DNA of 64,000 nucleotides from the NCBI GenBank assembly GCA_937926105.1, contig CALANS010000003.1:1-64000 (forward strand), given 5' to 3'. Under the pieces are notes generated by a model. It saw only the letters and a list, made by a program, of their open reading frames with translations. It was not told the origin of the DNA and did no database searches. Both the position numbers and the translations under genes were made by a program. This DNA comes from an uncultured Actinomycetes bacterium (GTDB lineage Bacteria; Actinomycetota; Actinomycetes; Mycobacteriales; Nakamurellaceae). Positions 40,916 through 50,334 of this stretch are shown here, piece by piece. Numbering within the stretch: position 1 is the stretch's first letter; each line of letters begins with the position of its first letter.

Positions 40916-41878
40916 CTACTCCTCGCCGTCCGAGCCGGGCAGTTCGCCGCGCTGCAATGCCGCGACCGCCGCCGACGCTCGGCGGTAGCCCTCCCCGGAG
41001 GCGAACGCCGCCGGCGGCACCGACGTTCCCCGCATCCTCGGGTACGAGCCCAGGTAGCGCAGCAGGGCGCCGCGGCGCAGCAGCGCGCCCAGCACATCGG
41101 CCACCGCCGGATCGGTGACGTGCCCGTCGGCGTCCACCAGGAACACGTACTCCCCCATGGTGGTCCGGGTCGGTCGGGACTCCAGCCGGGTCAGGTTGAT
41201 GCCCCGCCCGGAGAACTCGGTCAGCAGCCCGAGCAGGGTGCCCGGCTCGTTGGCCACCCACAGCACCATGGAGGTGCGGTCGTTGCCGGTCGGCACGGGC
41301 GGCGCGGTGGGCCGGCTCAGCAGCACGAACCGGGTAATGGCGTCGCGCATCAGGCCGATGTCGTCGGCCAGCACCGCCAGCCCATACCGGCGACCGGCGA
41401 CCGGCGCGGCGGCGGCGGCGTCCATCGTGCCGTCGGCGACCGCGGCGGCCGCGGACGCGGTGGAATCGGTGACGATGGTGCGGGCGCCAGGTAACTCCCG
41501 GGCCAGCCAATCTCGCACCTGGGCGAGGCCATGCGGATGCGATCCGACCGCGCCGACCTGCGCGAGCGAGGTGCCGGGGCGGGCCAGCAGCTGGAACGAC
41601 ACCGGCACGTAGGCCTCGGCGGTGATCAGCAGCGGGTCGCCGTGGGTGAGCTCGTCGTGGGTGAGCGGCACCGCCCCCTCCACCGAGTTCTCCAACGGCA
41701 CGCAGGCGGCGTCCGCCTCGCCGGCGCGCACCAGGCCCAGCGCCGCCGATACCGACGTCGCGGGCACCAACTCCACCGGCACGCCGGCCAGCCGGGCGGC
41801 CAGGTCCAGCGCGGCCTGCTCGGTGAAGGTGCCCGCCGGCCCCAGGTACGCCCAGCGCGTCTTCGTCACGACCTGCAC
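40916..41878 (-). CDS. pheA: Prephenate dehydratase
   Basis: A 320-residue monofunctional prephenate dehydratase of phenylalanine biosynthesis. The catalytic domain runs from RWAYLGPAGTFTEQAAL through CVPLENSVEGAVP to the TRF motif (AITRFVLLSR) at about residue 180; the C-terminal ACT domain (TSMVLWVANEPGTLLGLL and the LTRLESRPTR allosteric motif) binds phenylalanine. Start GTG 41878. Co-transcribed with the histidine phosphatase. It is not fused to chorismate mutase, as is normal in actinomycetes. Confidence 0.96.
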   Translation of the reverse strand: MQVVTKTRWAYLGPAGTFTEQAALDLAARLAGVPVELVPATSVSAALGLVRAGEADAACVPLENSVEGAVPLTHDELTHGDPLLITAEAYVPVSFQLLARPGTSLAQVGAVGSHPHGLAQVRDWLARELPGARTIVTDSTASAAAAVADGTMDAAAAAPVAGRRYGLAVLADDIGLMRDAITRFVLLSRPTAPPVPTGNDRTSMVLWVANEPGTLLGLLTEFSGRGINLTRLESRPTRTTMGEYVFLVDADGHVTDPAVADVLGALLRRGALLRYLGSYPRMRGTSVPPAAFASGEGYRRASAAVAALQRGELPGSDGEE

Positions 41879-41956
41879 AGTATCTTCCGCTTGTGCGTCT
41901 CAGGTGGCGCGATGCCGCCACGTGGGACTCCCAAGCGGATCAGAAGGGGAGTACCG

Positions 41957-42955
41957 ATGCTGATCGTCACCCCGAACCCAGCCGTCGACCACACCGTGCT
42001 GCTGCCCCAGCTTCGGCCGGGCGAGGTCATCCGCGCCGGCGAAGGCGCCAGCGTGGCGGGCGGCAAGGGTGGGAACGTCACTCGCGCGGCAGCCTGTCTG
42101 GGAGTGCGGGCGACCGTGCTCGCCGCCGTGCCCGAGACCGGCGGCGACCACCTGCGGGCGCTCTACGCCGCGGAGGGCTTCGCGCTGATCGCGGTGCCGG
42201 TGCCCGGGCGGGTGCGCACCTGCACCGCCCTGTTGGAGGACGGCGGCCGGGTCACCTTGATCAACGAGTCCGGCGCCCGCCTGTCGCCCGCCGACTGGGA
42301 CCGGCTGATGGCGGCGCTGGCCGAGGTGATCGACGAGCCGGGATCGGACCCCATCGTGTGCTCCGGGTCGCTGCCGCCCGGGGCGCCGGAGGACGGCTAC
42401 GCGCAGATCGTGCGGGCCGGCCACCGCGCCGGCCGCGAGGTGGTGGTCGACGCGAGCACCCGGGCGCTGGCGCATGCCCTGCGTGCGGGGCCGGAGCTGG
42501 TATCCCCCAACCTGTCCGAGGCCGAGGCGGTGATCGCGGCTTCCCGCGCGGAGACAGCAGCGGCACCGGAGGTGACGGCGGCGGCGGAGCCCGTGCACGA
42601 CGGCGGTGACGACGTCCCGGAGCGGGCCGGAGCGGCGGCGGCGGCGCTGCGCGGCCTCGGCGCGGCGTGGGTGGTGGTGACAGCCGGCGCGGCGGGGGCC
42701 GCGGTCGCCGGACCGGGCTATTCCCGGTGGCTGGCCGCGCCGGCGGTGACGGTGCGCAACCCGATCGGCGCCGGCGACTCGTTCCTGGCGGGCCTCGTCA
42801 CCGCCCGGATGGCGGGCCGGGACTGGCCGAACGCCATCCGGCGCGGGCTCGCGGCGGGCAGCGCCTCGGTGGAGCAGCAACGCGCGGGGGTGCTCGACCC
42901 GGCCAGGGTCTCCCAACTCGACGCAGCACTCGACGCCGCGCCCGGCGCCGACTGA
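41957..42955 (+). CDS. 1-phosphofructokinase/tagatose-6-phosphate kinase-like PfkB kinase
   Basis: A 332-residue sugar-phosphate kinase. The start MLIVTPNPAVDHTVLL and signature 1 VAGGKGGNVTRAAACLG are those of the FruK/LacC branch, and signature 2 NPIGAGDSFLAGLV carries the catalytic Asp. A segment of about 40 residues rich in Ala and acidic residues (about 197-235) is inserted in the ATP domain between SEAEAVI and GAAWVVVTAG; it is not part of the normal fold. ATG at 41957 with AAGGGGA upstream. No PTS fructose gene is nearby, so the substrate is open. Confidence 0.87.
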   Translation: MLIVTPNPAVDHTVLLPQLRPGEVIRAGEGASVAGGKGGNVTRAAACLGVRATVLAAVPETGGDHLRALYAAEGFALIAVPVPGRVRTCTALLEDGGRVTLINESGARLSPADWDRLMAALAEVIDEPGSDPIVCSGSLPPGAPEDGYAQIVRAGHRAGREVVVDASTRALAHALRAGPELVSPNLSEAEAVIAASRAETAAAPEVTAAAEPVHDGGDDVPERAGAAAAALRGLGAAWVVVTAGAAGAAVAGPGYSRWLAAPAVTVRNPIGAGDSFLAGLVTARMAGRDWPNAIRRGLAAGSASVEQQRAGVLDPARVSQLDAALDAAPGAD

Positions 42956-43243
42956 TTGATCCGACGGCTACCGGATCGCAACCGGCCCGTGATCATCCCG
43001 AGTGGCCGGACCGGCCTGCCGCTCCTATCCTGGCGGGTGGCACAGGAGCCGTCGCGCCGTGGTCCTTCCGGCCGAGCGCGGTCCGACACCCGACCAGCCT
43101 CGACACCTCGACGCCCGTGCCGCCCCGCCGGGCACCCAGGCACGACCAGGCGGGCCGTCGACAGCGAACCTGCCGGCGCCGCCTGATCCCTACCTCCGCG
43201 TTCCGGAGAGGCTTCCCGTCCACGAGACCCGAGGAGGCCCATC

Positions 43244-45226
43244 ATGCGAGTGCACTACGGTCGAACAGGGGTGATCTCGGCCCTTGCCATCCTGGCGATG
43301 ATCACCGCGGCCTGCAGTTCGTCACCCCCGTCATCCACCGGCTCCGGATCGCCCAGCGCACCCTCGACCGGCTCGTCGTCGACCGGTGCCTCGCAACCAG
43401 GCAGCCCCAGTGGGTCCACCGGGCAAACTCAGAGTTCCAGCGGCGCAATGGGTTCCGGTACCACCGGTGGATCGGGGAGCACCTCCTCGGCCCCCACCAG
43501 CTCCCTGACGCCCGACCAGCTGGCCAATGTGAACGGCGGCGGGACACCCGTCACCGGTGGCACGCTCAAACTGGTCGGCAACGCCGACGTGGACCACCTG
43601 GACACCGCCGGCGGTTACTACACCACCACCAACACGCTGTTCCGCGCGTTTACCCGGCAGCTGTTCACCTTCCCGGCGTCCACCGACCCCGGCAAGGCCA
43701 TCACCGTGGTACCGGACGTGGCCACCGAGATGCCCACCCAGTCCAACGGCGGCCTGTCGGCCGACAAGAAGACTTACACGATCCACCTGCGCCAGGGCGT
43801 CATGTGGAACACCTCCCCGCCACGACCGGTGACGGCCCAGGACTTCGCCCGCGGCTTCAAGCGGCTGTGCAACCCGACGCAGTCCTCGGTGGGGGCGCCG
43901 GGCTACTACGAGGGCGTGATCGTCGGAATGACCGAGTACTGCCAGGGCTTCTCGAAGGTCAAGGCGGACGTGGCGGACTTCAAGAACTACATCGATAATC
44001 ACGACATCTCGGGAATCACCACACCGGACGACTCCACGATCGTATTCAAGCTGGTCAATCCGGCCGCCGACTTCCCGAACATCCTGACGCTTACCTTCGG
44101 CTCTGCCGCGCCGGTGGAGTATCTGAACTACCTGCCCGATTCGGCGGAGTTCCGGCAGCACACCGTCTCCGACGGTCCCTACTACATCGCCAGCTACACG
44201 TCGGGGCAGTCCTACGTGCTCAAGCAGAATCCGGCCTGGAAGCAGTCCTCGGACCCGATCCGGCACCAGTACCTGGACGAGATCGATGTGACGTTGGGGC
44301 CGGACGAGGCCGCCATCCAGCAGCAGATCGCGGCAGGAACCGCCGACATGGAATGGGACACCACCGTGCCGACGGCGGACGTGCCGCAGTTGAAGGCGAC
44401 CAAGGACCCGCGCATGGGTATCTACCCGAACTACGACACCAACCCGTTCGAGATCTTCAACATGCAGTCGCCGAACAACAACGGAGCGTTGGGCAAGGTG
44501 GCGGTGCGGCAGGCGTTGGAGTACGCGATCGACAAGACCGCGATCGGCAAGGTCTACGGCGGCCCGAGCCTGAACACCCCGCTGAACCAAGTGATCCCGC
44601 CGGGCAACGTCGGCTACCAGCAGTTCGACCCGTACCCGACCCCGAACAGCGCCGGTGATCCGGCCAAGTGCAAGTCGATGCTGGCCGCGGCCGGATACCC
44701 GAACGGGCTGACGCTGAAGGATCCGTATCGCACCTCCGGCAAGCACCCTGACGTCTACCAGTCGATCCAGGCGGACTTCGCCAAATGCGGCGTGAAGGTG
44801 GAGGGCTTCCCGGTCAAGGCGTCGGACTACTACGGCAAGTACCTGTCCGACCCGACGGCCGCGAAGAAGGGCACCTGGGACATCTCCGAGCCCGGCTGGG
44901 TGCCGGACTGGTATGGCAACAACGCCCGATCGGTGATGGAGCCACTGTTCGACGGCCGGCACTACGGTCCGGGTTCCACGGACTGGGGCGCCTACAACAA
45001 CGACCAGGTGAACTCCGATATCGACACCGCGCTGACCTCGACGAACCCGGACGAGATTCAAAAGGCCATGCACGAGGCCGACATGCAGGTGATGAAGGAC
45101 GCCGCCTTCATCCCATTCCAGACGCAGTCGACGCCGTTGTTCCACTCCTCGCGGGTGCACAACGCCGTCGAGTTGCCGACCACCATCAACTACGACATCA
45201 CCAACGTCTGGCTGTCCGGAAGCTGA
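43244..45226 (+). CDS. Peptide/nickel-type ABC substrate-binding lipoprotein (family 5)
   Basis: A 660-residue extracytoplasmic binding protein. Signal peptide with lipobox ITAAC (Cys about 25), then a Ser/Gly/Thr-rich linker of about 60 residues, then the SBP family 5 fold: GGTLKLVGNADVDHLDTAGG, YTIHLRQGVMWN, the DPP-type hinge and AVRQALEYAIDKTAIGK. It should bind peptides or similar solutes and feed the four downstream transporter genes. The 288-bp upstream gap contains its promoter and a GAGGAGG ribosome binding site; I see no other gene there. Confidence 0.92.
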   Translation: MRVHYGRTGVISALAILAMITAACSSSPPSSTGSGSPSAPSTGSSSTGASQPGSPSGSTGQTQSSSGAMGSGTTGGSGSTSSAPTSSLTPDQLANVNGGGTPVTGGTLKLVGNADVDHLDTAGGYYTTTNTLFRAFTRQLFTFPASTDPGKAITVVPDVATEMPTQSNGGLSADKKTYTIHLRQGVMWNTSPPRPVTAQDFARGFKRLCNPTQSSVGAPGYYEGVIVGMTEYCQGFSKVKADVADFKNYIDNHDISGITTPDDSTIVFKLVNPAADFPNILTLTFGSAAPVEYLNYLPDSAEFRQHTVSDGPYYIASYTSGQSYVLKQNPAWKQSSDPIRHQYLDEIDVTLGPDEAAIQQQIAAGTADMEWDTTVPTADVPQLKATKDPRMGIYPNYDTNPFEIFNMQSPNNNGALGKVAVRQALEYAIDKTAIGKVYGGPSLNTPLNQVIPPGNVGYQQFDPYPTPNSAGDPAKCKSMLAAAGYPNGLTLKDPYRTSGKHPDVYQSIQADFAKCGVKVEGFPVKASDYYGKYLSDPTAAKKGTWDISEPGWVPDWYGNNARSVMEPLFDGRHYGPGSTDWGAYNNDQVNSDIDTALTSTNPDEIQKAMHEADMQVMKDAAFIPFQTQSTPLFHSSRVHNAVELPTTINYDITNVWLSGS

Positions 45227-45240
45227 CGGGCGGCCGGAAG

Positions 45241-46266
45241 ATGCCGCTGCTTGAGGTCCGCGACCTCACGGTGTCGTTTCACACCACGGACGGCCTGGTG
45301 CAGGCCGTCCGTGGTGTGTCCTTCGATATCGACAAGGGGCACACGCTCGGCATTGTCGGCGAGTCGGGCTCCGGCAAGACGGTCTGCACGCAGGCGCTGC
45401 TCGGCCTGACCCCGGGTGCCGACGTCTCCGGCGAGGCGCTGTTCGAGGGCCGGGACCTGTTGCGGATGCGTCGGTCCCAGCTGCGCGCGGTACGCGGCGC
45501 GCGGATCGCCGCGATCTTCCAGGATCCGTTGTCCAGCCTGCATCCGCTGTACCGGGTGGGCTGGCAGATCATCGAGATGATCCGGGCGCACCAGCGGGTA
45601 TCCCGGCCCGCGGCGCGGGCCCGGGCGATCGAATTGCTCAGCCTGGTCGGCATTCCGCAGGCGGCCAGCCGGGTGGACGACTACCCGCACCAATTCTCCG
45701 GGGGGATGCGCCAGCGCGCCATGATCGCCATGGCGCTGGCGCTGAACCCCGACCTGATTATCGCGGACGAGCCGACCACCGCACTGGACGCCACTGTGCA
45801 GGCCCAGGTCATCGAGCTGATGGGCCGGCTGCAGGAGGAGTTCGACAGCGCGCTGATCATCATCACGCACGACATGGGCGTGATCGCCGAGATGGCCGAC
45901 GAGGTATTGGTGATGTACGCGGGCAAGGCCGTGGAGCACACCGACCGGCGCACCCTGTTCTACTCGCCGCACCATCCGTACACCGTCGGACTACTGGAGT
46001 CGATTCCGGGTTCCGCCGGTGCTGGCGAGCGACTCCGGCCCATCGTCGGCCAACCGCCCAGCCTGATATCCATCCCGTCCGGATGCGCGTTCCACCCGCG
46101 CTGCCGCTATGTGATGGACCGCTGCCGAACCGAGATCCCGCCGCTGGCGACGGTGGGGCGGGACCACCGGTCGGCCTGCTTTCTGCCCAGCCTGTTGCAG
46201 GGAGTCGCCGGGCAGGTCGAGGCGGAGCGCCGGCAGACGGCGCTGGCGCACGGCGGTGCACCGTGA
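45241..46266 (+). CDS. ABC transporter ATP-binding protein, OppD/DppD-like
   Basis: A 341-residue ATPase. Walker A GESGSGKTVCTQALLG, signature FSGGMRQRAMIAMALA, Walker B LIIADEPTTALD and switch histidine IITHDMGVIAEMAD are all present. The C-terminal oligopeptide-transporter extension has the cysteine pattern GCAFHPRCRYVMDRC, which in DppD/OppD relatives holds an iron-sulfur cluster. It starts 15 bp after the binding protein gene and its stop overlaps the next start (GTGA). Confidence 0.94.
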   Translation: MPLLEVRDLTVSFHTTDGLVQAVRGVSFDIDKGHTLGIVGESGSGKTVCTQALLGLTPGADVSGEALFEGRDLLRMRRSQLRAVRGARIAAIFQDPLSSLHPLYRVGWQIIEMIRAHQRVSRPAARARAIELLSLVGIPQAASRVDDYPHQFSGGMRQRAMIAMALALNPDLIIADEPTTALDATVQAQVIELMGRLQEEFDSALIIITHDMGVIAEMADEVLVMYAGKAVEHTDRRTLFYSPHHPYTVGLLESIPGSAGAGERLRPIVGQPPSLISIPSGCAFHPRCRYVMDRCRTEIPPLATVGRDHRSACFLPSLLQGVAGQVEAERRQTALAHGGAP

Positions 46267-47318
46267 CCGGGACCGACCCCGAGGTGCTGATGTCGCTTGC
46301 CGGGGTGGTTAAGCACTTCCCCATCCGGCGCGGCGTCATCGTCAAGTCGGTCATCGGCCAGGTGCAGGCGGTCGACGGGGTGACGCTGGACATCCGGCAT
46401 GGCGAGACCCTCGGGCTGGTCGGCGAGACCGGCTGCGGCAAGTCCACCCTCGCGCGGTGCATGTCGCGGCTGCACCCGCTCACCGCGGGCCGGATCACCT
46501 TCGACGGCCACGACATCTCCCGACTGCCGCCCCGGCAGATGCGCCCGTTCCGGCGGGACATCCAGATGATCTTCCAGGATCCGTACGGATCGCTGAACCC
46601 GCGGCGACGCGTCGGTTCGATCATCGGCGACCCGTTCGCCATCCACGGCGTGGCGGACGGCCTGGAGCGCCGGCGCCGGGTGCAGGAGCTGATGGAGCTG
46701 GTCGGCCTGAACCCCGAGCACTACAACAGGTTCCCCTCGGACTTCTCCGGCGGTCAGCGCCAACGCATCGGGGTGGCCCGCGCGCTGGCGCTGCGCCCCA
46801 AGCTGATCATCTGCGACGAGCCGGTCTCCGCGTTGGACGTGTCAATCCAGGCGCAGATCATCAACCTGCTGGAATCACTGCAGTCCGAGTTCAAGCTGAC
46901 CTACGTGTTCATCGCGCACGACCTGTCGGTGGTGCAACACGTCTCGGACCGGGTGGCGGTGATGTACCTGGGCAAGATCGTCGAACTGGCCGATCGGGAC
47001 TCGCTGTACGGCTCACCCCGTCACCCCTATACCGCCGCGCTGCTGTCGGCGGCGTCCGTCGCGGATCCCGACCGGGCGGCGGCTCGCCGGCGCATCGTGC
47101 TGGGCGGGGACGTCCCGTCACCGATCGATCCGCCTCCGGGCTGCCGATTCCACCCGCGCTGCCCGAAGGCCCAGCAGCTGTGCACCCACTCCGAGCCGCC
47201 GTTGGCGGCGGTCCTGGACGACCCGCCGGGGCACCGCACCGCCTGCCATTTTCCGGTCGGTGACGGGGAATCCCTGATCGACGCGGTGCCCGGTATCGAG
47301 CAGACCGAGGAGGCGTGA
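46263..47318 (+). CDS. ABC transporter ATP-binding protein, OppF/DppF-like
   Basis: A 351-residue ATPase that pairs with the upstream one. Walker A GETGCGKSTLARCMSRL, signature FSGGQRQRIGVARALA, Walker B LIICDEPVSALDVSIQ, switch histidine FIAHDLSVVQHVSD. C-terminal cysteine motif GCRFHPRCPKAQQLC. The GTG at 46263 overlaps the preceding TGA by 3 bp, so translation is coupled. The spacer between Walker A and signature (DPYGSLNPRRRVGSII) is the OppF type. Confidence 0.94.
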   Translation: MTGTDPEVLMSLAGVVKHFPIRRGVIVKSVIGQVQAVDGVTLDIRHGETLGLVGETGCGKSTLARCMSRLHPLTAGRITFDGHDISRLPPRQMRPFRRDIQMIFQDPYGSLNPRRRVGSIIGDPFAIHGVADGLERRRRVQELMELVGLNPEHYNRFPSDFSGGQRQRIGVARALALRPKLIICDEPVSALDVSIQAQIINLLESLQSEFKLTYVFIAHDLSVVQHVSDRVAVMYLGKIVELADRDSLYGSPRHPYTAALLSAASVADPDRAAARRRIVLGGDVPSPIDPPPGCRFHPRCPKAQQLCTHSEPPLAAVLDDPPGHRTACHFPVGDGESLIDAVPGIEQTEEA

Positions 47319-48274
47319 TGTCGGTATCCGAGCTGTCCGACCAGCCCGCCACGACGCCGACCCAGGCGACCTCCGGCGGCGTCGTCGGCCGCAGTCCGTG
47401 GCAGCTGGCCTGGATCCGGCTACGGCGCGATCGGGTCGCGCTGGTGTGCGCCGCGTTCATCGGACTCCTAGTGCTGATCGCCGTGCTGGCCGATCCGCTG
47501 AGCCACTGGATCGGTTGGAGCCCGATCCAGCAGGACCGGGACACCGGTACCGACATCAACGGCCTGCCGGTGGGTCCCGGCCACGTTCACCTGCTGGGCA
47601 CCGACCAACTGGGCCGAGACATCCTGGTGCGCCTGATCTATGGCACCCGGGTGTCGCTGGTGGTGGGTGTCTCGGCGGCGGTCGCCGCGGTGCTGATCGG
47701 CGTGATCGTCGGGCTGTGCGCCGGATTCCTCGGGCCGGTAGTCGATTCCATCCTGGCCAGGCTGATGGATGTGGTGCTGGCCTTTCCCTTTCTGCTTTTC
47801 GCCATCGCGCTAGTCACGGTGGTCGGACCGAGCGAACTGCTGGAGATCGGGGTGATCGCGTTCTTCTCCTGGGCCGCGGTCGGCCGGATCGTGCGCGGCC
47901 AGACCCTGGCCATCCGAGAACGCGAATACGTGGAGGCGGCACGGTCCCTGGGGGCGGGCAACCTGCGCATCATGGTGATCGATGTGCTGCCCAACCTGAT
48001 CGCACCGGTGCTGGTCTACGTCACCCTGCTGATCCCGGTGTCGATCGTGTTCGAGGCGACGCTGTCGTTTCTCGGGGTGGGCATCATTCCTCCCACGCCC
48101 AGTTGGGGCAACATGCTCGACGATGCCCAGCAGGGTGGCCTGTACCAGGTCGCCTGGTGGTTCCTGGCGTTCCCGGCCGCCGCGCTGGTGCTGACCACGC
48201 TGGCGTTCAACCTGCTGGGCGACTCCATCCGAGACGCGCTGGATCCGCGCACCGAGCGGCTGTTCGCGAAGTGA
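47318..48274 (+). CDS. Peptide ABC transporter permease, DppC-like
   Basis: A 318-residue permease. An N-terminal cytoplasmic tail and first helix (VALVCAAFIGLLVLIAVLAD) precede the OppC-type N-terminal loop HLLGTDQLGRDILVRLIYGT and the transport domain with EAA loop REYVEAARSLGAGNLRIMV. ATG at 47318 has a GAGGAGG site 4 bp upstream. It comes before the DppB-like gene, the reverse of the usual B-C-D-F order. Confidence 0.93.
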   Translation: MSVSELSDQPATTPTQATSGGVVGRSPWQLAWIRLRRDRVALVCAAFIGLLVLIAVLADPLSHWIGWSPIQQDRDTGTDINGLPVGPGHVHLLGTDQLGRDILVRLIYGTRVSLVVGVSAAVAAVLIGVIVGLCAGFLGPVVDSILARLMDVVLAFPFLLFAIALVTVVGPSELLEIGVIAFFSWAAVGRIVRGQTLAIREREYVEAARSLGAGNLRIMVIDVLPNLIAPVLVYVTLLIPVSIVFEATLSFLGVGIIPPTPSWGNMLDDAQQGGLYQVAWWFLAFPAAALVLTTLAFNLLGDSIRDALDPRTERLFAK

Positions 48275-48284
48275 GAGGTCTGCG

Positions 48285-49250
48285 ATGCTGCGTTTTCTGA
48301 TTCGCCGGATCCTCACCGGTCTGCTAGTCATCTGGCTGATCTCGCTGGTGGTATTCGCGATCTTCTTCATCGCGCCGCCGAACGTGGCCTACCTGCTGCT
48401 GGGCAAGTTCCAGGCGTCCGACCAGCAACTCGTGCAGCAGGTCACCGAGCAACTCGGTCTGGACAAGCCGATCCCGGTGCAGTACTGGGATTTCCTGGTG
48501 CGCCTCGTCCACGGCAATCTCGGGTACTCCTACTACAGCCACGAGGCGGTGACGACGCTCATCGGCCGAGCACTGCCGGTGACCGCCTCACTGGCCATCG
48601 GGGCGGCCGTGATCTGGGTGGTCTCCGGCGTGCTGATCGGGGTGCTGTCGGCGACCCACCCGCGCAGCATCCGGGATCGGCTGGCGACGCTGTTCGCGCT
48701 GACCGGCCTGTCGTTCCCGACGTTCGTGCTCGGCCTGATCCTGCTGTATTTCCTGTTCTACAAGCTGCACGTGGCGGGCATCGACTGGTTCCCGGGGGGC
48801 GGCTACATCCCGCTCACCCAGGACCCGTGGCAGTGGTTCCTGCACCTGATCCTGCCCTGGATCACCCTGGCCGTGGCATCCATGGCGGTGTACGTGCGAC
48901 TGGCCCGCGGGCAGATGCTGGAGGTGTTGGGTGATGACTACATCCGCACCGCACGCTCCAAGGGGCTGTCCGAGACCCGGGTGACCTTCCGGCACGCGCT
49001 GCGAGCGGCCCTGGTGCCGATCGTCACCCAATTCGGCATCGACGTCGCCACGCTGCTGGGCGGCGCGATCGTCACCGAGCAGGTGTTCGGGCTCAACGGG
49101 CTGGGCCGGCTGTCGGTGACCAGTGTGGTGAACCAGGACGAGCCGGTGATCATTGCGATCGTGCTGCTGGCGGCTGTGTTCGTGGTCGTTGCCAACATCA
49201 TCGTGGATGTCCTGTACGCGGTGCTGGATCCCCGGGTGCGGCTGAGCTGA
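48285..49250 (+). CDS. Peptide ABC transporter permease, DppB-like
   Basis: A 321-residue permease beginning LRFLIRRILTGLLVIWLISL with the family's first helix, a periplasmic loop, and the EAA loop DDYIRTARSKGLSETRVTFRHALRAALVPIV (key part YIRTARSKGLSE). The final segment LYAVLDPRVRLS is the conserved DppB ending. Last gene of the five-gene importer; it meets the metal-binding SBP gene tail-to-tail 23 bp later. Confidence 0.93.
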   Translation: MLRFLIRRILTGLLVIWLISLVVFAIFFIAPPNVAYLLLGKFQASDQQLVQQVTEQLGLDKPIPVQYWDFLVRLVHGNLGYSYYSHEAVTTLIGRALPVTASLAIGAAVIWVVSGVLIGVLSATHPRSIRDRLATLFALTGLSFPTFVLGLILLYFLFYKLHVAGIDWFPGGGYIPLTQDPWQWFLHLILPWITLAVASMAVYVRLARGQMLEVLGDDYIRTARSKGLSETRVTFRHALRAALVPIVTQFGIDVATLLGGAIVTEQVFGLNGLGRLSVTSVVNQDEPVIIAIVLLAAVFVVVANIIVDVLYAVLDPRVRLS

Positions 49251-49272
49251 CCCCGGCCCGGCGCCCGCGGCA

Positions 49273-50220
49273 TCAGCCCAGCGCGGTGCCGATCGCGGCC
49301 AGGTTGTCGGCCATCCACCCCTGATAGTCCTGTCCGGCGGGCAGCGTTTCGGTGACCGGGACCACCGGAATATCGTGCGATCGGGCGGCTTTCAACACCC
49401 TGTCGGTCTGCGGGCCGCCGGTCTGCTCGTTGTAGACCAGCAGTGCGACCGTGCCGCCGGAGAACAGGTCAAGGGTGTGCTGCAGGACCAGGGCGGGCAC
49501 GTCGATGCCCTCCTCGATGGCCTCGCTGAATTCCTCGGGCGTGCGGTTACGCAGTCCGCATGCCTGCAGCAGGTACAGCGGAACCGGCTCGGTGATCGCG
49601 ACTCCCGCTCCGCGGTGGGCCGCGGCGATCGCCGACGCCGTGTCCTGCAGTGTCCGGATCTGCGAGCGGAGGTCGGCGGCGTTGGCCGAGAAGGTGTCGG
49701 CGCCGGCCGGGTCGAGCGTGCCCAGCGCGGTGCCGATCGTGTCCACCAGGGTGATCATGCTGGGCAGGTCGTACCAGACATGCTCGTTGAGCTCCGCACC
49801 CTTCTCGGCGCTCTTGCCGGAGATGTCGACGGCGTCCAGCACCGTGATATCGCGGCCGCTGGCTGTGAGCATCGCACCGACGAAATCGTCGTATCCGCCG
49901 CCGTTTTCGACCACCAGGTCGGCCCGGGATAGCTCCAGCTGATCATGGGCGCTGGCCTCGAACTCGTGGGGGTCCGCGTCCGGGTTGCTGATCAATGCGG
50001 TGACGGTGGCACGGTCACCGGCAATCTGCCGGACGATGTCGCCGTAGACGTTGGTCGAGGTGACCACGGACAGCGGCGCCGCTGCGCCGGATCCCGTCGA
50101 ACCCGCCGCCGACGGGCCGGCCCCGGCGGTTCCGGGGCCGCTTGCACTCGACCCGCATCCGGCCAGCGCCACCGCCATCACACCGCCCAGTACGGCACCG
50201 AGGTACCTGCTCGCCCGCAT
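49273..50220 (-). CDS. Zinc/manganese-type ABC substrate-binding lipoprotein (ZnuA/TroA family), orphan
   Basis: A 315-residue cluster A-I binding protein. Lipobox LAGC (Cys22), Ser/Gly linker to about residue 48, then the metal site: His85 in ADPHEFE and His147 in NEHVWYD are conserved. The third histidine expected after the long backbone helix is replaced by Glu in AITEPVPLYLL, and an acidic residue occurs in LVYNEQTGG. The usual His-rich loop is absent. Start ATG 50220, 26 bp from a Zur box. No ABC permease or ATPase of its own is adjacent; it must share one encoded elsewhere. Zinc is the likely ligand given the Zur box. Confidence 0.9.
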   Translation of the reverse strand: MRASRYLGAVLGGVMAVALAGCGSSASGPGTAGAGPSAAGSTGSGAAAPLSVVTSTNVYGDIVRQIAGDRATVTALISNPDADPHEFEASAHDQLELSRADLVVENGGGYDDFVGAMLTASGRDITVLDAVDISGKSAEKGAELNEHVWYDLPSMITLVDTIGTALGTLDPAGADTFSANAADLRSQIRTLQDTASAIAAAHRGAGVAITEPVPLYLLQACGLRNRTPEEFSEAIEEGIDVPALVLQHTLDLFSGGTVALLVYNEQTGGPQTDRVLKAARSHDIPVVPVTETLPAGQDYQGWMADNLAAIGTALG

Positions 50221-50245
50221 GAGTACACCCTTCTCGCTGTCATCG

Positions 50246-50265
50246 ATAATGAGAATCATTCTCGC
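50246..50265. promoter_or_regulatory. Zur box in a divergent promoter
   Basis: The sequence ATAATGAGAATCATTCTC (50246-50263) contains two overlapping palindromes: AATGA-GAA-TCATT (50248-50260) and GAGAAT-C-ATTCTC (50251-50263). This matches the AT-rich TGANAATNATTNTCA-type Zur consensus of actinobacteria. It sits between the znuA-type gene (start 50220) and the DUF318 permease gene (start 50335), so one box could repress both under zinc sufficiency. Confidence 0.83.
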
Positions 50266-50334
50266 TGAGAGTAGCAGGACCCAGGAGCCCGCGGAATCCC
50301 CGGTAAGGCGACTCGCGGGTGGCACCATGGTGCG

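Noticed and set aside
43331..45160. A 609-codon antisense frame over the peptide-binding protein gene
   Set aside because: Shadow frame: rich in Arg, Val and His with no recognisable domain, opposite a well-supported lipoprotein gene.
49273..50265. Fur rather than Zur control of the znuA-like gene
   Set aside because: The palindrome could also be read as Fur-like, but the controlled gene is a cluster A-I zinc/manganese binding protein, so Zur is the simpler reading; I keep Fur as the stated alternative.
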